The translations under genes and the position numbers were made by a program. The notes beneath the pieces were generated by a model. The model was not told the origin of the DNA. It searched no databases and saw only the letters and a list, made by a program, of their open reading frames with translations. Below, one piece after another: positions 1 to 7,007 of a stretch of 13,900 nucleotides of DNA; within the stretch, counting starts at the first letter, position 1, and every line of letters begins with the position of its first letter. The stretch is taken from NCBI GenBank assembly GCA_002399285.1, contig DHDI01000027.1, positions 1 to 13,900 on the forward strand, given 5' to 3'. This DNA comes from Thermoanaerobacterales bacterium UBA4880 (GTDB lineage Bacteria > Bacillota > Thermoanaerobacteria > Thermoanaerobacterales > UBA4877).

Positions 1-234
1 TTCAATCGATTAACGACTTTTGATACCAAACCCGTCCGCACAACCTCGCCAATATCCAAATTCCTCAACTATGCCAATCTGGCGAAGTCAAGAACCGCGC
101 AGAGTGCGAACAATATCTCTGGAGCCAAGCAGGGAAATCCCCCCCATCCGCCGCTAATTGAAAAAGTCACCGTCTACGGGGACAAGTTCACTATGGAATT
201 CAAATCCGGCGTAACGGTTGAGGTGGAGGAATAA
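1..234 (+). CDS. C-terminal end of a probable large serine recombinase (partial)
   Basis: An open frame enters from the left edge and ends at TAA 232-234, giving 77 residues and no start. The last ~23 residues (KVTVYGDKFTMEFKSG, then an acidic VEVEE end) match the short beta-rich tail that closes many clostridial large serine recombinases, which cut and join DNA through an N-terminal serine to integrate or excise mobile elements. The catalytic and recombinase domains would lie to the left, outside the window, so function is inferred from the tail alone. The 50 residues before the tail are a polar, proline-containing linker that I do not recognise. A stem-loop terminator follows the stop at once. 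The gene converges on the 334-726 gene. A recombinase end here fits the accessory look of the next 4 kb. It could be intact or a remnant. Confidence 0.55.
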   Translation, partial: FNRLTTFDTKPVRTTSPISKFLNYANLAKSRTAQSANNISGAKQGNPPHPPLIEKVTVYGDKFTMEFKSGVTVEVEE

Positions 235-239
235 TGGTG

Positions 240-294
240 AAAATGGGCAAGGCACTCTTCGAAATTATGATCGCAGGGTGCCTTGTCCATTTTT
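240..294. terminator. Bidirectional hairpin terminator between recombinase and TIGR04076 gene
   Basis: Positions 243-255 (ATGGGCAAGGCAC) pair with 278-290 (GTGCCTTGTCCAT): 13 pairs including one G-U, around a 22-base loop. The stem is flanked by AAA on the left and TTTT on the right, so it has a T-run on either strand. It lies just after the recombinase stop and about 40 bases beyond the stop of the convergent gene, so it can end both transcripts. The loop is longer than in most intrinsic terminators. A 22-codon frame (234-302) overlaps the recombinase stop as TAATG, but it is made of this stem-loop and is not called as a gene. Confidence 0.6.
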
Positions 295-333
295 GCGTTT
301 AAACTCACAGCCAAATTGAAAATTGCAGATATG

Positions 334-726
334 TTATTCGTAATCAATTCTCTCAATTTTGAAGATCACTGGTCTTGTACCATCAGAGCAACAAGCAATC
401 ATCGTGTTTTCTTCTTCCATCCAACCTCTCATAATTGAGCCACCTTGCAAACCGGTGTAAATATATCGGGAAATTGCATCCCACGCTTCTGAGCAGTGCG
501 GCATTTTAGGCCCTCCTGCAACTGTATTGGGATCAGCGTTTGTTTTTATCAAAGTATTCAACCCCATATGCCAGAAATCATCTCGATCCTCATCACGCTC
601 AAAAATAAATTCATCCCCAACATTGTAGCAGGGACAAACTCCTGAATTTGGATCAGCGCAATATTGCCGCTGCAATTCTGGATTCAGTTTTTTGTCAATC
701 ACAGTTACCTTCACTTTATGCTTCAT
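334..726 (-). CDS. TIGR04076 family protein, cysteine-rich, function unknown
   Basis: A 130-residue soluble protein. The start KVKVTVIDKK, the CPCYNVGDEFIF segment (31-42), the CSEAWDAISRYIYTGLQGG segment (78-96) and the ending ACCSDGTRPVIFKIERID (111-128) are the marks of the TIGR04076 family, small proteins of unknown role found in many anaerobes. Six cysteines (23, 31, 33, 78, 112, 113) could bind metal or be redox active; this is inference. Members I know of are nearer 90-100 residues. The extra length here lies at about 43-77, between the two conserved halves. The start has a strong GGAGGTGG site 4 bases upstream. A weak promoter may lie in the upstream repeat (TTGTGT at 794-799, TATAAA at 770-775, 18-base spacer). 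The gene stands alone on the minus strand. Confidence 0.8.
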   Translation of the reverse strand: MKHKVKVTVIDKKLNPELQRQYCADPNSGVCPCYNVGDEFIFERDEDRDDFWHMGLNTLIKTNADPNTVAGGPKMPHCSEAWDAISRYIYTGLQGGSIMRGWMEEENTMIACCSDGTRPVIFKIERIDYE

Positions 727-1129
727 AATCCACCTCCAAATTCCTGTTTACCTCCAATAGCGGCACATGTTTATACTCACATCCAACCCGTTCACACAAC
801 CCCGCCAAATTCAAAAAACATCTATCCTGTACACTCGCGAAGCGCCGACATCAATATCGTTCACGAAAGCTCGGGGGACGGTTCATGAAGATCTTGCATT
901 TGGACAAACCGACTGGACAAGCTTGATGCGTGAATATCATGAATTGTCCCTTTTATTACGGAAACAAAGCCATACATAGTGTAGGTACAAGTCATGTCAT
1001 CTTCGGTGGCAAAGGTACTCCCTCTCGATAAAATGCACCGCTACCGATTCAGGGACAGTGCAAATTTTAACGATTTCAGGTTCTGCACACCCCTGTTTTA
1101 CCACAATTGTCCAATTGATTTGTGCTTGT
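727..1129. other. Intergenic gap of 403 bases with a dispersed repeat and no confident gene
   Basis: The left part (784-861) holds repeat copy A, described separately, and a possible promoter for the 334-726 gene. In the right part the only frame with protein-like composition is a 35-codon minus-strand ORF at 997-1104, with a GTG start and no clear ribosome binding site. It could be a gene relic. The plus-strand frames over the gap have low-complexity, shadow-like translations. No RNA gene, terminator or transposon end was seen. Confidence 0.5.
784..861 (+). repeat. Dispersed repeat, copy A
   Basis: The stretch from the CCAACCCGTTCACACAACC region to about 861 is clearly related to 4063-4140 in the same orientation. 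Shared blocks include AAACATC-ATCCTGT-CAC, CGCGAAG and GACATCAAT, at about three quarters identity by eye. In one plus-strand frame the copies read TSIL(Y/F)TRE..TSIS.T(K/R)A, with several differences at third codon positions; in another they read NI.PVH.RS.DIN.VH. The left edge (CCAACCCGTTCACACAACC) also resembles positions 28-46 inside the recombinase tail. It may be a relic of recombinase-linked coding DNA or a non-coding element. It lies just upstream of the 334-726 gene. Confidence 0.5.
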
Positions 1130-3043
1130 TTATTCTTTCTTCACCCACCAACCGCCGCCGTCGCGATACCCGTTGCGCTCCATAAATGGCGTTACCAGCT
1201 TGACGTATGGCGCTTTGCATTCGCATTGCAGAATTACAGCGACCTTTTCGACAAGTTCTACCTGCAATGCACACCACGATTCATATCGCGCTTTTATTTC
1301 GGGTGTACTATCATCCTCGTCAGCCTCGTCCATCAGCCAGCCAGCCTCGTTCCAAGCGCCTGCAAACGATGCGGCCAAAGCGGATTCGGTATAGTCGTTG
1401 CCGAGCATATTGCGCCATTCTTCCGCGGATATTCCGGCCAGCGGCTCACTCACCATTATTACAGTTCCCTCGGGCAGCTTTAAGGAATCACCTTCGTCTG
1501 CGGAATCATCATCTTCGGAATGATCATATTTTCTGATGACCTTTTTTATTTTATCCAGCGGAAACGGCACCTCTTCGGCCGGATGATATTCAATGCTCTC
1601 TATCTGCGCAACAGTCTCATGGTTATCCCTCCCTGCAGGAACAACGACATAGTCCTCTGCTTTGAGATTACCGTCATCGGTCAGATAACAATATGTTTTT
1701 CCGTAATCATCAAACTGAACGTTGCAGAAGATGTAATCCGTCTGCTTGCGCAGTGGTTTTTCATACACTGCCGGGTCAAGGATTTCACCCATTCCGTAAA
1801 AGCGCATAAAATCAAACACTGTTTCCGCGAAAGCTGAAAAGTCGTCAGGGAGTCCATTTTTATCGAAAGTGCCGTTCAGGACTTTTTGTTCGCCGTACAG
1901 GTAATCAACCGTGATTTTATAGTCCTTTGTTTCAAGCGGATTGACGACAACATCAGGAGGATTCCCTTTGGTATGCGCAAAAAACTCATCAACATCAATA
2001 TCATCTAAAAGCGCTGTGACGCCTTCCTCAACATGATAGTTTCGTGACACCTGGCAGCCACTGCCGATATTTTGAATATGCTCCAAAACCTCGCTTTTTC
2101 TGTCTATGGTGATGTGCTCGCTATAATCCCATGTTGCATACTCCCAAGCCGAACCTTCGGGTATGAAGCCGAGCTTAATTTTCATTATGCGGTGATATTC
2201 AACCGCGATTCTTTCAATTCTGTCTGACTTCGCCATGCCGTCAAAGACGAGCAGTTCCGGCATTTCCAGACCCAGTCGAATGGTGTCGGATATATTGTCC
2301 AATTCATCAGAGCAACCGGTGCAAAGAGAGCCTCTGAAATGATATGATACATTATCTGTGTTCGTAATTGTCATTTCCCAGTCACCAACGTCAGTAGCAA
2401 ATGCCACATCGTATTCATCAGAAAAGTAATCGCCGACGATTTTCAAAATATAAGCGGCTTTTTCGGCTTCAATTTTGGAGTTCCTTGTACGGGTCTTGAC
2501 ATGTTTCTTTCCATCTCCATAAGCATATGCGGTGAAACACACGCTTCCGTCCGCCATAATGGAAAGATGCTGTTCAATTTCATCATCGGGCAATGGACAC
2601 GGACCATAGCAGATATTATTGGAGATTATCAATAGTTTTTGAGCGACCCCTTTGAAAATAAACGAACTTGTTCCGCCATCTCCAGACAGGCGTTCCAACC
2701 TACCAAGCGCCGTGATAAACCACAACCTATTTTCAAGGGAAAGGATATCTTCACCGCAACCCGAACGATGTGTAACATAACGCCACCTTGAAAAAATGGC
2801 GGAGCCAAGGAGATGAGTGTCGTCGATACTATCGATTATCTTGTCAAGTTCACGATAGTCGCTGAAAGCCTTCGTGGTGGGATATGCGGCTTCAAAGGCT
2901 TTCCCACCGTCCATTTTAAAGCCGAGCGAAAAGCACTCATCGGCGAAAGCAGGGTCTTCAACTTCATGAAGCACAGTTTTTATGTCTCGAAATTTGTCAA
3001 ACCATTTCACCGCAAACACATTAACATCTTCATTTGCGGGCAT
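1130..3043 (-). CDS. Conserved protein of unknown function, 637 residues
   Basis: I recognise this as a type of large hypothetical protein found in gut and anaerobic clostridia, but know no function for it. No signal peptide or membrane span is visible, so it should be cytoplasmic. Composition changes suggest three parts. Residues 1-120 are a helical, tryptophan-rich segment (WFDKF, SRWRYVTH, NRLWFITALGRLERLS). Residues 125-430 are a mixed middle part with cysteines at 145, 149, 169, 241 and 244. Residues 436-505 are a compact beta-rich unit (YIFCNVQFDDYGKTYCYLTD, then a VVVPAGRDN turn and IESIEYHPAEEVPFP). An acidic linker (509-519) leads to an aromatic C-terminal segment ending GGGWWVKKE. 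The ATG has a strong GAGGGGGTGGG site. It starts 14 bases after the HD gene stop, so it is the last gene of a three-gene operon. Confidence 0.8.
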   Translation of the reverse strand: MPANEDVNVFAVKWFDKFRDIKTVLHEVEDPAFADECFSLGFKMDGGKAFEAAYPTTKAFSDYRELDKIIDSIDDTHLLGSAIFSRWRYVTHRSGCGEDILSLENRLWFITALGRLERLSGDGGTSSFIFKGVAQKLLIISNNICYGPCPLPDDEIEQHLSIMADGSVCFTAYAYGDGKKHVKTRTRNSKIEAEKAAYILKIVGDYFSDEYDVAFATDVGDWEMTITNTDNVSYHFRGSLCTGCSDELDNISDTIRLGLEMPELLVFDGMAKSDRIERIAVEYHRIMKIKLGFIPEGSAWEYATWDYSEHITIDRKSEVLEHIQNIGSGCQVSRNYHVEEGVTALLDDIDVDEFFAHTKGNPPDVVVNPLETKDYKITVDYLYGEQKVLNGTFDKNGLPDDFSAFAETVFDFMRFYGMGEILDPAVYEKPLRKQTDYIFCNVQFDDYGKTYCYLTDDGNLKAEDYVVVPAGRDNHETVAQIESIEYHPAEEVPFPLDKIKKVIRKYDHSEDDDSADEGDSLKLPEGTVIMVSEPLAGISAEEWRNMLGNDYTESALAASFAGAWNEAGWLMDEADEDDSTPEIKARYESWCALQVELVEKVAVILQCECKAPYVKLVTPFMERNGYRDGGGWWVKKE

Positions 3044-3057
3044 AATCCCACCCCCTC

Positions 3058-3675
3058 TTAAGCGTCCTCGTCGCGAGGTCCTGAATCCTCTTGCCTCTCG
3101 TCGGTAATATCCTTAAATCCACCGCTGAAAAACCAACCGTGCGCCTCAATAAAACGGACGAACATATCACAAAACTGATCGCTCGATATGGCGGGATGAA
3201 TCTCAGCGACTCCGTTAATCTCTACCAAACGGCAATTTGGAATTGCGTCGGCATGCGGCAAGGCGTCTAAAATCCGGTCGGCGGCCAGTTGGTATTTTTG
3301 AACCCGCGCTTCATCTTCTTCACTTGGAGTTTGGATACGAGTCAGGTCCATATTATCGATTAAGTCCGCGAGCTTCACACGGCAGGCGAGTTCGTTTGGC
3401 AAAACTCGACTGATGAAATCATCATAAGATTCGCCTTTTCGCTTTGTCAAACAATCCAGAGCTATGATAATCTCATTGTCAAATCCCCGCGATTTTAAAT
3501 CCTCGAGGGTAATATTCGTATCCTCTATCACATCGTGTAGCACGGCACAGATCTTCGCGGCTTCGCTTTCGCAATTCATCATTACCCGGAGCGGATGCAA
3601 AATATATGGATTGCCCCCTTTGTCGACCTGCCCGTGATGAGACTTCGCGGCGATCGCAATCGCTTTGTTTAACAT
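3058..3675 (-). CDS. HD domain hydrolase of the SpoT/Mesh1 alarmone-hydrolase type
   Basis: A 205-residue protein. Residues 1-140 carry the HD fold of RelA/SpoT hydrolase domains: HGQVDKGGNPYILHP with H27, CAVLHDVIEDT with H47-D48 and E51-D52, and KLADLIDNMD with D104 and N108. These match the metal-binding (His, His-Asp, Asp) and catalytic (Glu-Asp) residues of Mesh1-type enzymes, which remove the 3' pyrophosphate of (p)ppGpp or act on related nucleotides; substrate is not proven here. No synthetase domain is present. A C-terminal part (145-205) with FVRFIEAHGWFFSGGF is an addition to the minimal enzyme. The ATG at 3675 is preferred over the longer frame from 3729 because AAAGGAGAGGA lies just upstream and the protein family start (MLNKAIAIAAKSHHGQ) follows. 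One base separates it from the preceding gene stop. Confidence 0.85.
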   Translation of the reverse strand: MLNKAIAIAAKSHHGQVDKGGNPYILHPLRVMMNCESEAAKICAVLHDVIEDTNITLEDLKSRGFDNEIIIALDCLTKRKGESYDDFISRVLPNELACRVKLADLIDNMDLTRIQTPSEEDEARVQKYQLAADRILDALPHADAIPNCRLVEINGVAEIHPAISSDQFCDMFVRFIEAHGWFFSGGFKDITDERQEDSGPRDEDA

Positions 3676-3676
3676 G

Positions 3677-4060
3677 TTAATCCTCTCCTTTGTCAAAATC
3701 AAGCGCCCCGTGCTTTTCAAGCCACGCAATCAAAAAGGGTCGGTCTTTGTTTGCCGGGGCTTCAAACCACTGCGAACAAAGGCGGCACTGTATGCCTCTT
3801 ATCACAAGCGGTTTCGTATAATACCGCGCAGAATCACATTCCTCGCTGCCAAGACAAGAAGCAGGAAAATCTATACCAAACTGGCTCTTCGAGTAGTCTT
3901 TCGTACACATCAGATTGATCTCCTCATCATCGGCTTTACCGCTTTCCAAGGCTTCCCGTAAAAGGGTTTGCGCGATTTTGCCTATCTTCAGTTTGGAAAG
4001 AGCATCAATCGGAGCATGCCACGACATCTCGGACTTAATCGTCCTTTGACTTGATGGCAT
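3677..4060 (-). CDS. Conserved protein of unknown function, first gene of the operon
   Basis: A 127-residue soluble protein; I have a sense of similar clostridial proteins but know no function. The N-terminal third is helical (DALSKLKIGKIAQTLLREALE, about 20-39). The conserved-looking core follows: DDEEINLMCTKDYSKSQFGIDFP (44-66), SARYYTKPLVIRG (78-90), C92-R-L-C95-SQWFE and NKDRPFLIAWLEKH (104-117). Cysteines 52, 69, 75, 92 and 95 leave metal binding possible but unproven. The frame is open back to a TTG at 4081; the ATG at 4060 is chosen, with only a weak GGGGCTTGG site upstream, and a start further in cannot be excluded. It overlaps repeat copy B when the long form is used. It is 1 base from the HD hydrolase, so joint expression is likely. 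Confidence 0.7.
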   Translation of the reverse strand: MPSSQRTIKSEMSWHAPIDALSKLKIGKIAQTLLREALESGKADDEEINLMCTKDYSKSQFGIDFPASCLGSEECDSARYYTKPLVIRGIQCRLCSQWFEAPANKDRPFLIAWLEKHGALDFDKGED

Positions 4061-4062
4061 AT

Positions 4063-4140
4063 GCGCGTCGCCAAGCCCCAAAATGCCGAAACATCAATCC
4101 TGTTCACACGCGAAGTGATGACATCAATCTCGTCCACTCG
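4063..4140 (+). repeat. Dispersed repeat, copy B
   Basis: Same orientation as copy A at 784-861, with matching blocks AAACATCAATCCTGTTCAC, CGCGAAG and GACATCAAT. The copy lies directly upstream of the three-gene operon and may contain its start region or promoter; no clear -35/-10 pair was seen. To its right, up to the rlmD terminator at 4226, there is no gene. The two copies bracket the block of three genes, which suggests a unit that was inserted or duplicated as a cassette. Confidence 0.5.
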
Positions 4141-4225
4141 CGCCCAAAATCCGCCCTCTGGACTTGTTCCCGCGAAGCGTTATTTTTCCGTTTTTGGCAC
4201 ACCGGCTTTTTACCCCAAATCCCGG

Positions 4226-4249
4226 AAAGCCCAGTATTACTGGGCTTTT
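4226..4249 (-). terminator. Hairpin terminator after rlmD
   Basis: AAAGCCCAGTA at 4226-4236 and TACTGGGCTTT at 4238-4248 form an almost perfect palindrome, with the terminal pairs likely opening to make the loop. It begins 8 bases after the rlmD stop. The T-run is short on either strand (TTT on minus, TTTT on plus), so termination may be modest. It also marks the border between the accessory block and the core genes. Confidence 0.55.
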
Positions 4250-4256
4250 CACACAC

Positions 4257-5624
4257 TCACTTCTCCACCCTTGACATCAAGACTATCGTCTCAACGTGGC
4301 TTGTCCTGGCAAACATGTCTACCGGTTGGACTTCCTTGACACTGTACATTCTGCTCAATTGTTTGAGGTCTCTCGCGAGGGTGGCGGGATTACATGATAT
4401 ATAGACTATACTCTGGGGCGACATTTCTCCCATGGCTTGAAGCACCGTAGTATCGCATCCCTTACGCGGCGGGTCCACGACTATCACGTCAGGCTTGATG
4501 CCTTTATTTTTGAGGTCTTTCATGACGTTTTCCGATCTGCCGGCAATAAACTCGGCATTGGAGATGCCATTGAGCTTTGCATTTTCTTTGGCGTCCTCCA
4601 CGGCTTTTTTGACTGATTCGATGCCTATTACCTGCTTTGCCCTTTGTGCAAGGAAGAGTGAGATGGTGCCCACGCCGCAGTATGCGTCTATCACCAGTTC
4701 GCCGCCCTTAATATCGGCGAATTGAAGGGCCTTTGAGTACAATATTTCCGTCTGCATGGGGTTGACCTGAAAGAAGGATGCCGGCGATATATAAAATTCA
4801 AGGCCTCCGATCCGGTCAATTATTCTGTCTTTGCCATACAGCAGTATGTTTTTATTTCCGAGGACAACGTTGGTGTCTTCGGTATTGACATTCAATATGA
4901 GTCCCACAAAGCCATCCGTTTTTTGCAGCCTGTCAATGAGCTGCTGTTTATGAGGTAGGCTGTTTTCTGTGGCCACAATGATCGCCATTACCTCTCCCGT
5001 CCCTCGGGAGCATCTGGTGATTATATGCCTTACAAGTCCATGTTTTGTGCTCTCGTCATATACGCTTATATTGTACTCCCTTATGAATTCAAGTATCTGT
5101 CTTGCTATGACCTGCGACCTCTTGTTTTGTATCATACATTCTTCAATCGGTACTATCTCATGCGACCGGCCCTTATAAAGGCCCATCGCAGCTGTTCCGT
5201 CCACATATGCTACCGGATACTCGGCTTTATTTCTGTAATAGTATGGCTCGTCCATTCCTAAGACGTCATTTACCTCGGTATCAATATTCCCTATCCTCCT
5301 CAGGGCGTCTTCTACCTTGCTCTTCTTAAACCGCAGTTCTCCTTCATAGCTCATATGCTGCAGTCGGCATCCGCCGCATGTCTCATAAACTGAACATGCC
5401 GGTTTTATCCTAAAAGGAGAGGCTTTTAATACCTGTATGGTATCGGCCACGGCATAATCCTTCTTTACCTTTGTGACCTCGGCCAGCACTGTTTCGCCGT
5501 CTATAGCCCTTTCCACAAACACCGTCATGCCGTCATACTTTGCGATCCCCTGGCCTTCGCTCGCCATTTTTTCTATATTAAGCTGCAATTTTTGCCCGGC
5601 CTTTATATCCATTTCTTTCCGCAC
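4257..5624 (-). CDS. rlmD: 23S rRNA (uracil-C5)-methyltransferase, RlmD/RlmCD type
   Basis: A 455-residue SAM-dependent enzyme that makes 5-methyluridine in 23S rRNA (U1939 in E. coli numbering; Gram-positive members may also modify U747). Residues 8-65 are a TRAM RNA-binding domain. Cysteines 77, 83, 86 and 163 (ACSVYETCGGC and EECM) are the [4Fe-4S] ligands. The SAM site is DAYCGVGTISLFLA (313-326), with VVDPPRKGCD (382-391). The catalytic cysteine is C411 in YISCNPATLARDL. Length is normal. The frame starts at GTG 5624; the ATG at 5612 is an equal choice, since neither has a good ribosome binding site (GGAAAG lies only 2 bases before the ATG). Terminators upstream separate it from the CoA-transferase. 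A TATAAT at 5663-5668 could be its -10 box, but no good -35 is seen. Confidence 0.95.
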   Translation of the reverse strand: MRKEMDIKAGQKLQLNIEKMASEGQGIAKYDGMTVFVERAIDGETVLAEVTKVKKDYAVADTIQVLKASPFRIKPACSVYETCGGCRLQHMSYEGELRFKKSKVEDALRRIGNIDTEVNDVLGMDEPYYYRNKAEYPVAYVDGTAAMGLYKGRSHEIVPIEECMIQNKRSQVIARQILEFIREYNISVYDESTKHGLVRHIITRCSRGTGEVMAIIVATENSLPHKQQLIDRLQKTDGFVGLILNVNTEDTNVVLGNKNILLYGKDRIIDRIGGLEFYISPASFFQVNPMQTEILYSKALQFADIKGGELVIDAYCGVGTISLFLAQRAKQVIGIESVKKAVEDAKENAKLNGISNAEFIAGRSENVMKDLKNKGIKPDVIVVDPPRKGCDTTVLQAMGEMSPQSIVYISCNPATLARDLKQLSRMYSVKEVQPVDMFARTSHVETIVLMSRVEK

Positions 5625-5671
5625 CGCTTTCTAAGTCTCTTAGTCTATAATTATTTTAATACATTATACAT

Positions 5672-5697
5672 AAAAAAACACCCATAATAATGGGCAA
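5672..5697 (-). terminator. Second intrinsic terminator downstream of the CoA-transferase gene
   Basis: On the minus strand GCCCAT-TATT-ATGGGT is followed directly by GTTTTTTT. The stem is only 5-6 pairs but the T-run is strong. It stands about 40 bases beyond the hairpin at 5725-5750, so together they form a tandem terminator protecting rlmD from read-through. Confidence 0.55.
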
Positions 5698-5715
5698 TAA
5701 ATTAATTTGCATAAA

Positions 5716-5750
5716 ACTATCAAAGGCATCAAGACTGCTGACTTGATGCC
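5716..5750 (-). terminator. First intrinsic terminator downstream of the CoA-transferase gene
   Basis: On the minus strand GGCATCAAG pairs with CTTGATGCC (9 perfect pairs, 5742-5750 with 5725-5733) around an 8-base loop, followed by TTTGATAGTTTT. It lies about 55 bases after the stop codon at 5805. Confidence 0.65.
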
Positions 5751-5804
5751 TGATACATTACTTATCATGAAAGCAGCGGTAAATTCCTACCGGCTTGCAT
5801 TATT

Positions 5805-7007
5805 TTAACCGAAGATAACGCCTTTGGACATCCACTTGTCTATGACGTCGTCAGTATAGCCCATTTCCTTCAAAACTTCTCTTGTATCCCCGCCGATCTT
5901 TGGCGGATGCTTAAACTCCGGCGTACCCTGGCTTTGGATGGTTACCGGTGTATTTGCAAAGATTCTGGTGTCTCCATTGGCAAGTTTTACCTCCCTCAGA
6001 TAATCGTTGGCCCAGGCCTGGTCGTCTTCCAATACGTCGGGAATATGCTGCACGACCTCGCACGGGAAATCGCCCTCTTCAAAGATTCGCATCCATTCAT
6101 CTCTGGTCTTTGTAAGCATCCGCTTTTCGATCATAGCCGTGATCTCTTCAGAATAAAGAATACCGCCCACAGGCGAGTTATACTTCTCGTTTTCCATAAG
6201 CTCGGGCAGATCCGTTAGCTGGGCAAATTTAGGAAGGTATGCAAGATAATTCGTACCGGCTACCATTATCCAAAGTCCATCCTTGCATTTATAGGTGTTT
6301 GATATAGGGTCGATGGCTCTCTTTCTGGACATGGGATATTTGATCCCCAACTGGGACTCCACGAGCATTGAGCTTAGCAAATAGATGGCTGACTGATAGA
6401 GACCCGACGTTACAAGATCGCCCTTTCCTGTTTTCGTCCTGTTGTATAATGCGGCGAGAATACCGGAAAGTATGGCAAGAGTTAGCGTATGGTCACCAAC
6501 CGTGGCAGGAGAATTACATGGGATCTCGCCGGCCTCGGCTATATCCAGAAGGATGCCGCTGCGCGCAAAAAACGCGGTGCTGTCAAAACCCGGTTTATCT
6601 TTAAGGGGTCCCTTGTCTCCATAACCTTGGACCTGCGCATAGATAAGTTCGGGATACCTCTCCTGCAGCTCCTCATATGTCAGATTCAGCCTTTTTAAAG
6701 CATCCGTCCTGAAGTTGGTGATAAAGATATCCGCATTCTCCAAAAGCCTATAGACGATTTTCGCACCCTCTTCACTCTTCATGTTGATAGAAATAAACTT
6801 CTTACCGTAATTATCAGTTGCAAAAATAGGATTGTTATCGTCGGTGGTCTCTCCATTATACCGCCATCCATCTCCCTTCGAAGACTCGATCTTGATGACG
6901 TCCGCGCCCCATTCTCCAAGAATCTTAGCGCAGCAGGGCCCGGCCACATAGGTAGACATCTCTATTACCTTTATACCGGACAGTATCTTTTCCTGCACAC
7001 TTATCAC
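5805..7007 (-). CDS. CoA-transferase family III (CaiB/BaiF), similar to HadA/FldA
   Basis: A 400-residue cytosolic enzyme that moves CoA between carboxylic acids through an aspartyl-CoA anhydride. The family frame is complete: LSGIKVIEMSTYVAGPCCAKILGEWGADVIKIE near the N-terminus, GYGDKGPLKDKPGFDSTAFFARSG (128-151), and ATVGDH (168-173) with D172 as the likely catalytic aspartate. The GPLKDKPGFD block, the DDQAWANDYL block and the ANTPV block recall HadA (2-hydroxyisocaproate CoA-transferase) and FldA (phenyllactate CoA-transferase) of amino-acid-fermenting clostridia. Substrate cannot be fixed from sequence, and no 2-hydroxyacyl-CoA dehydratase or acyl-CoA dehydrogenase gene is next to it. 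The GTG at 7007 has AAAGGGA 8 bases upstream; a GTG at 6998 with GGAG upstream is an alternative. It is monocistronic, with two terminators after it and a long leader region before it. Confidence 0.9.
   Translation of the reverse strand: MISVQEKILSGIKVIEMSTYVAGPCCAKILGEWGADVIKIESSKGDGWRYNGETTDDNNPIFATDNYGKKFISINMKSEEGAKIVYRLLENADIFITNFRTDALKRLNLTYEELQERYPELIYAQVQGYGDKGPLKDKPGFDSTAFFARSGILLDIAEAGEIPCNSPATVGDHTLTLAILSGILAALYNRTKTGKGDLVTSGLYQSAIYLLSSMLVESQLGIKYPMSRKRAIDPISNTYKCKDGLWIMVAGTNYLAYLPKFAQLTDLPELMENEKYNSPVGGILYSEEITAMIEKRMLTKTRDEWMRIFEEGDFPCEVVQHIPDVLEDDQAWANDYLREVKLANGDTRIFANTPVTIQSQGTPEFKHPPKIGGDTREVLKEMGYTDDVIDKWMSKGVIFG

Noticed and set aside
234..302. 22-codon frame overlapping the recombinase stop (TAATG)
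   Set aside because: It consists almost entirely of the terminator stem and loop, so it is probably chance rather than a coupled small gene.
1058..1536. Overlapping plus-strand frames of 63-141 codons
   Set aside because: They are antisense to the C-terminal part of the 637-residue gene, lack ribosome binding sites, and have shadow-type translations.
784..4140. Repeats considered as a CRISPR array or insertion-sequence ends
   Set aside because: There are only two related copies 3.3 kb apart, in direct orientation, with no spacers, no transposase and no terminal inverted repeats.
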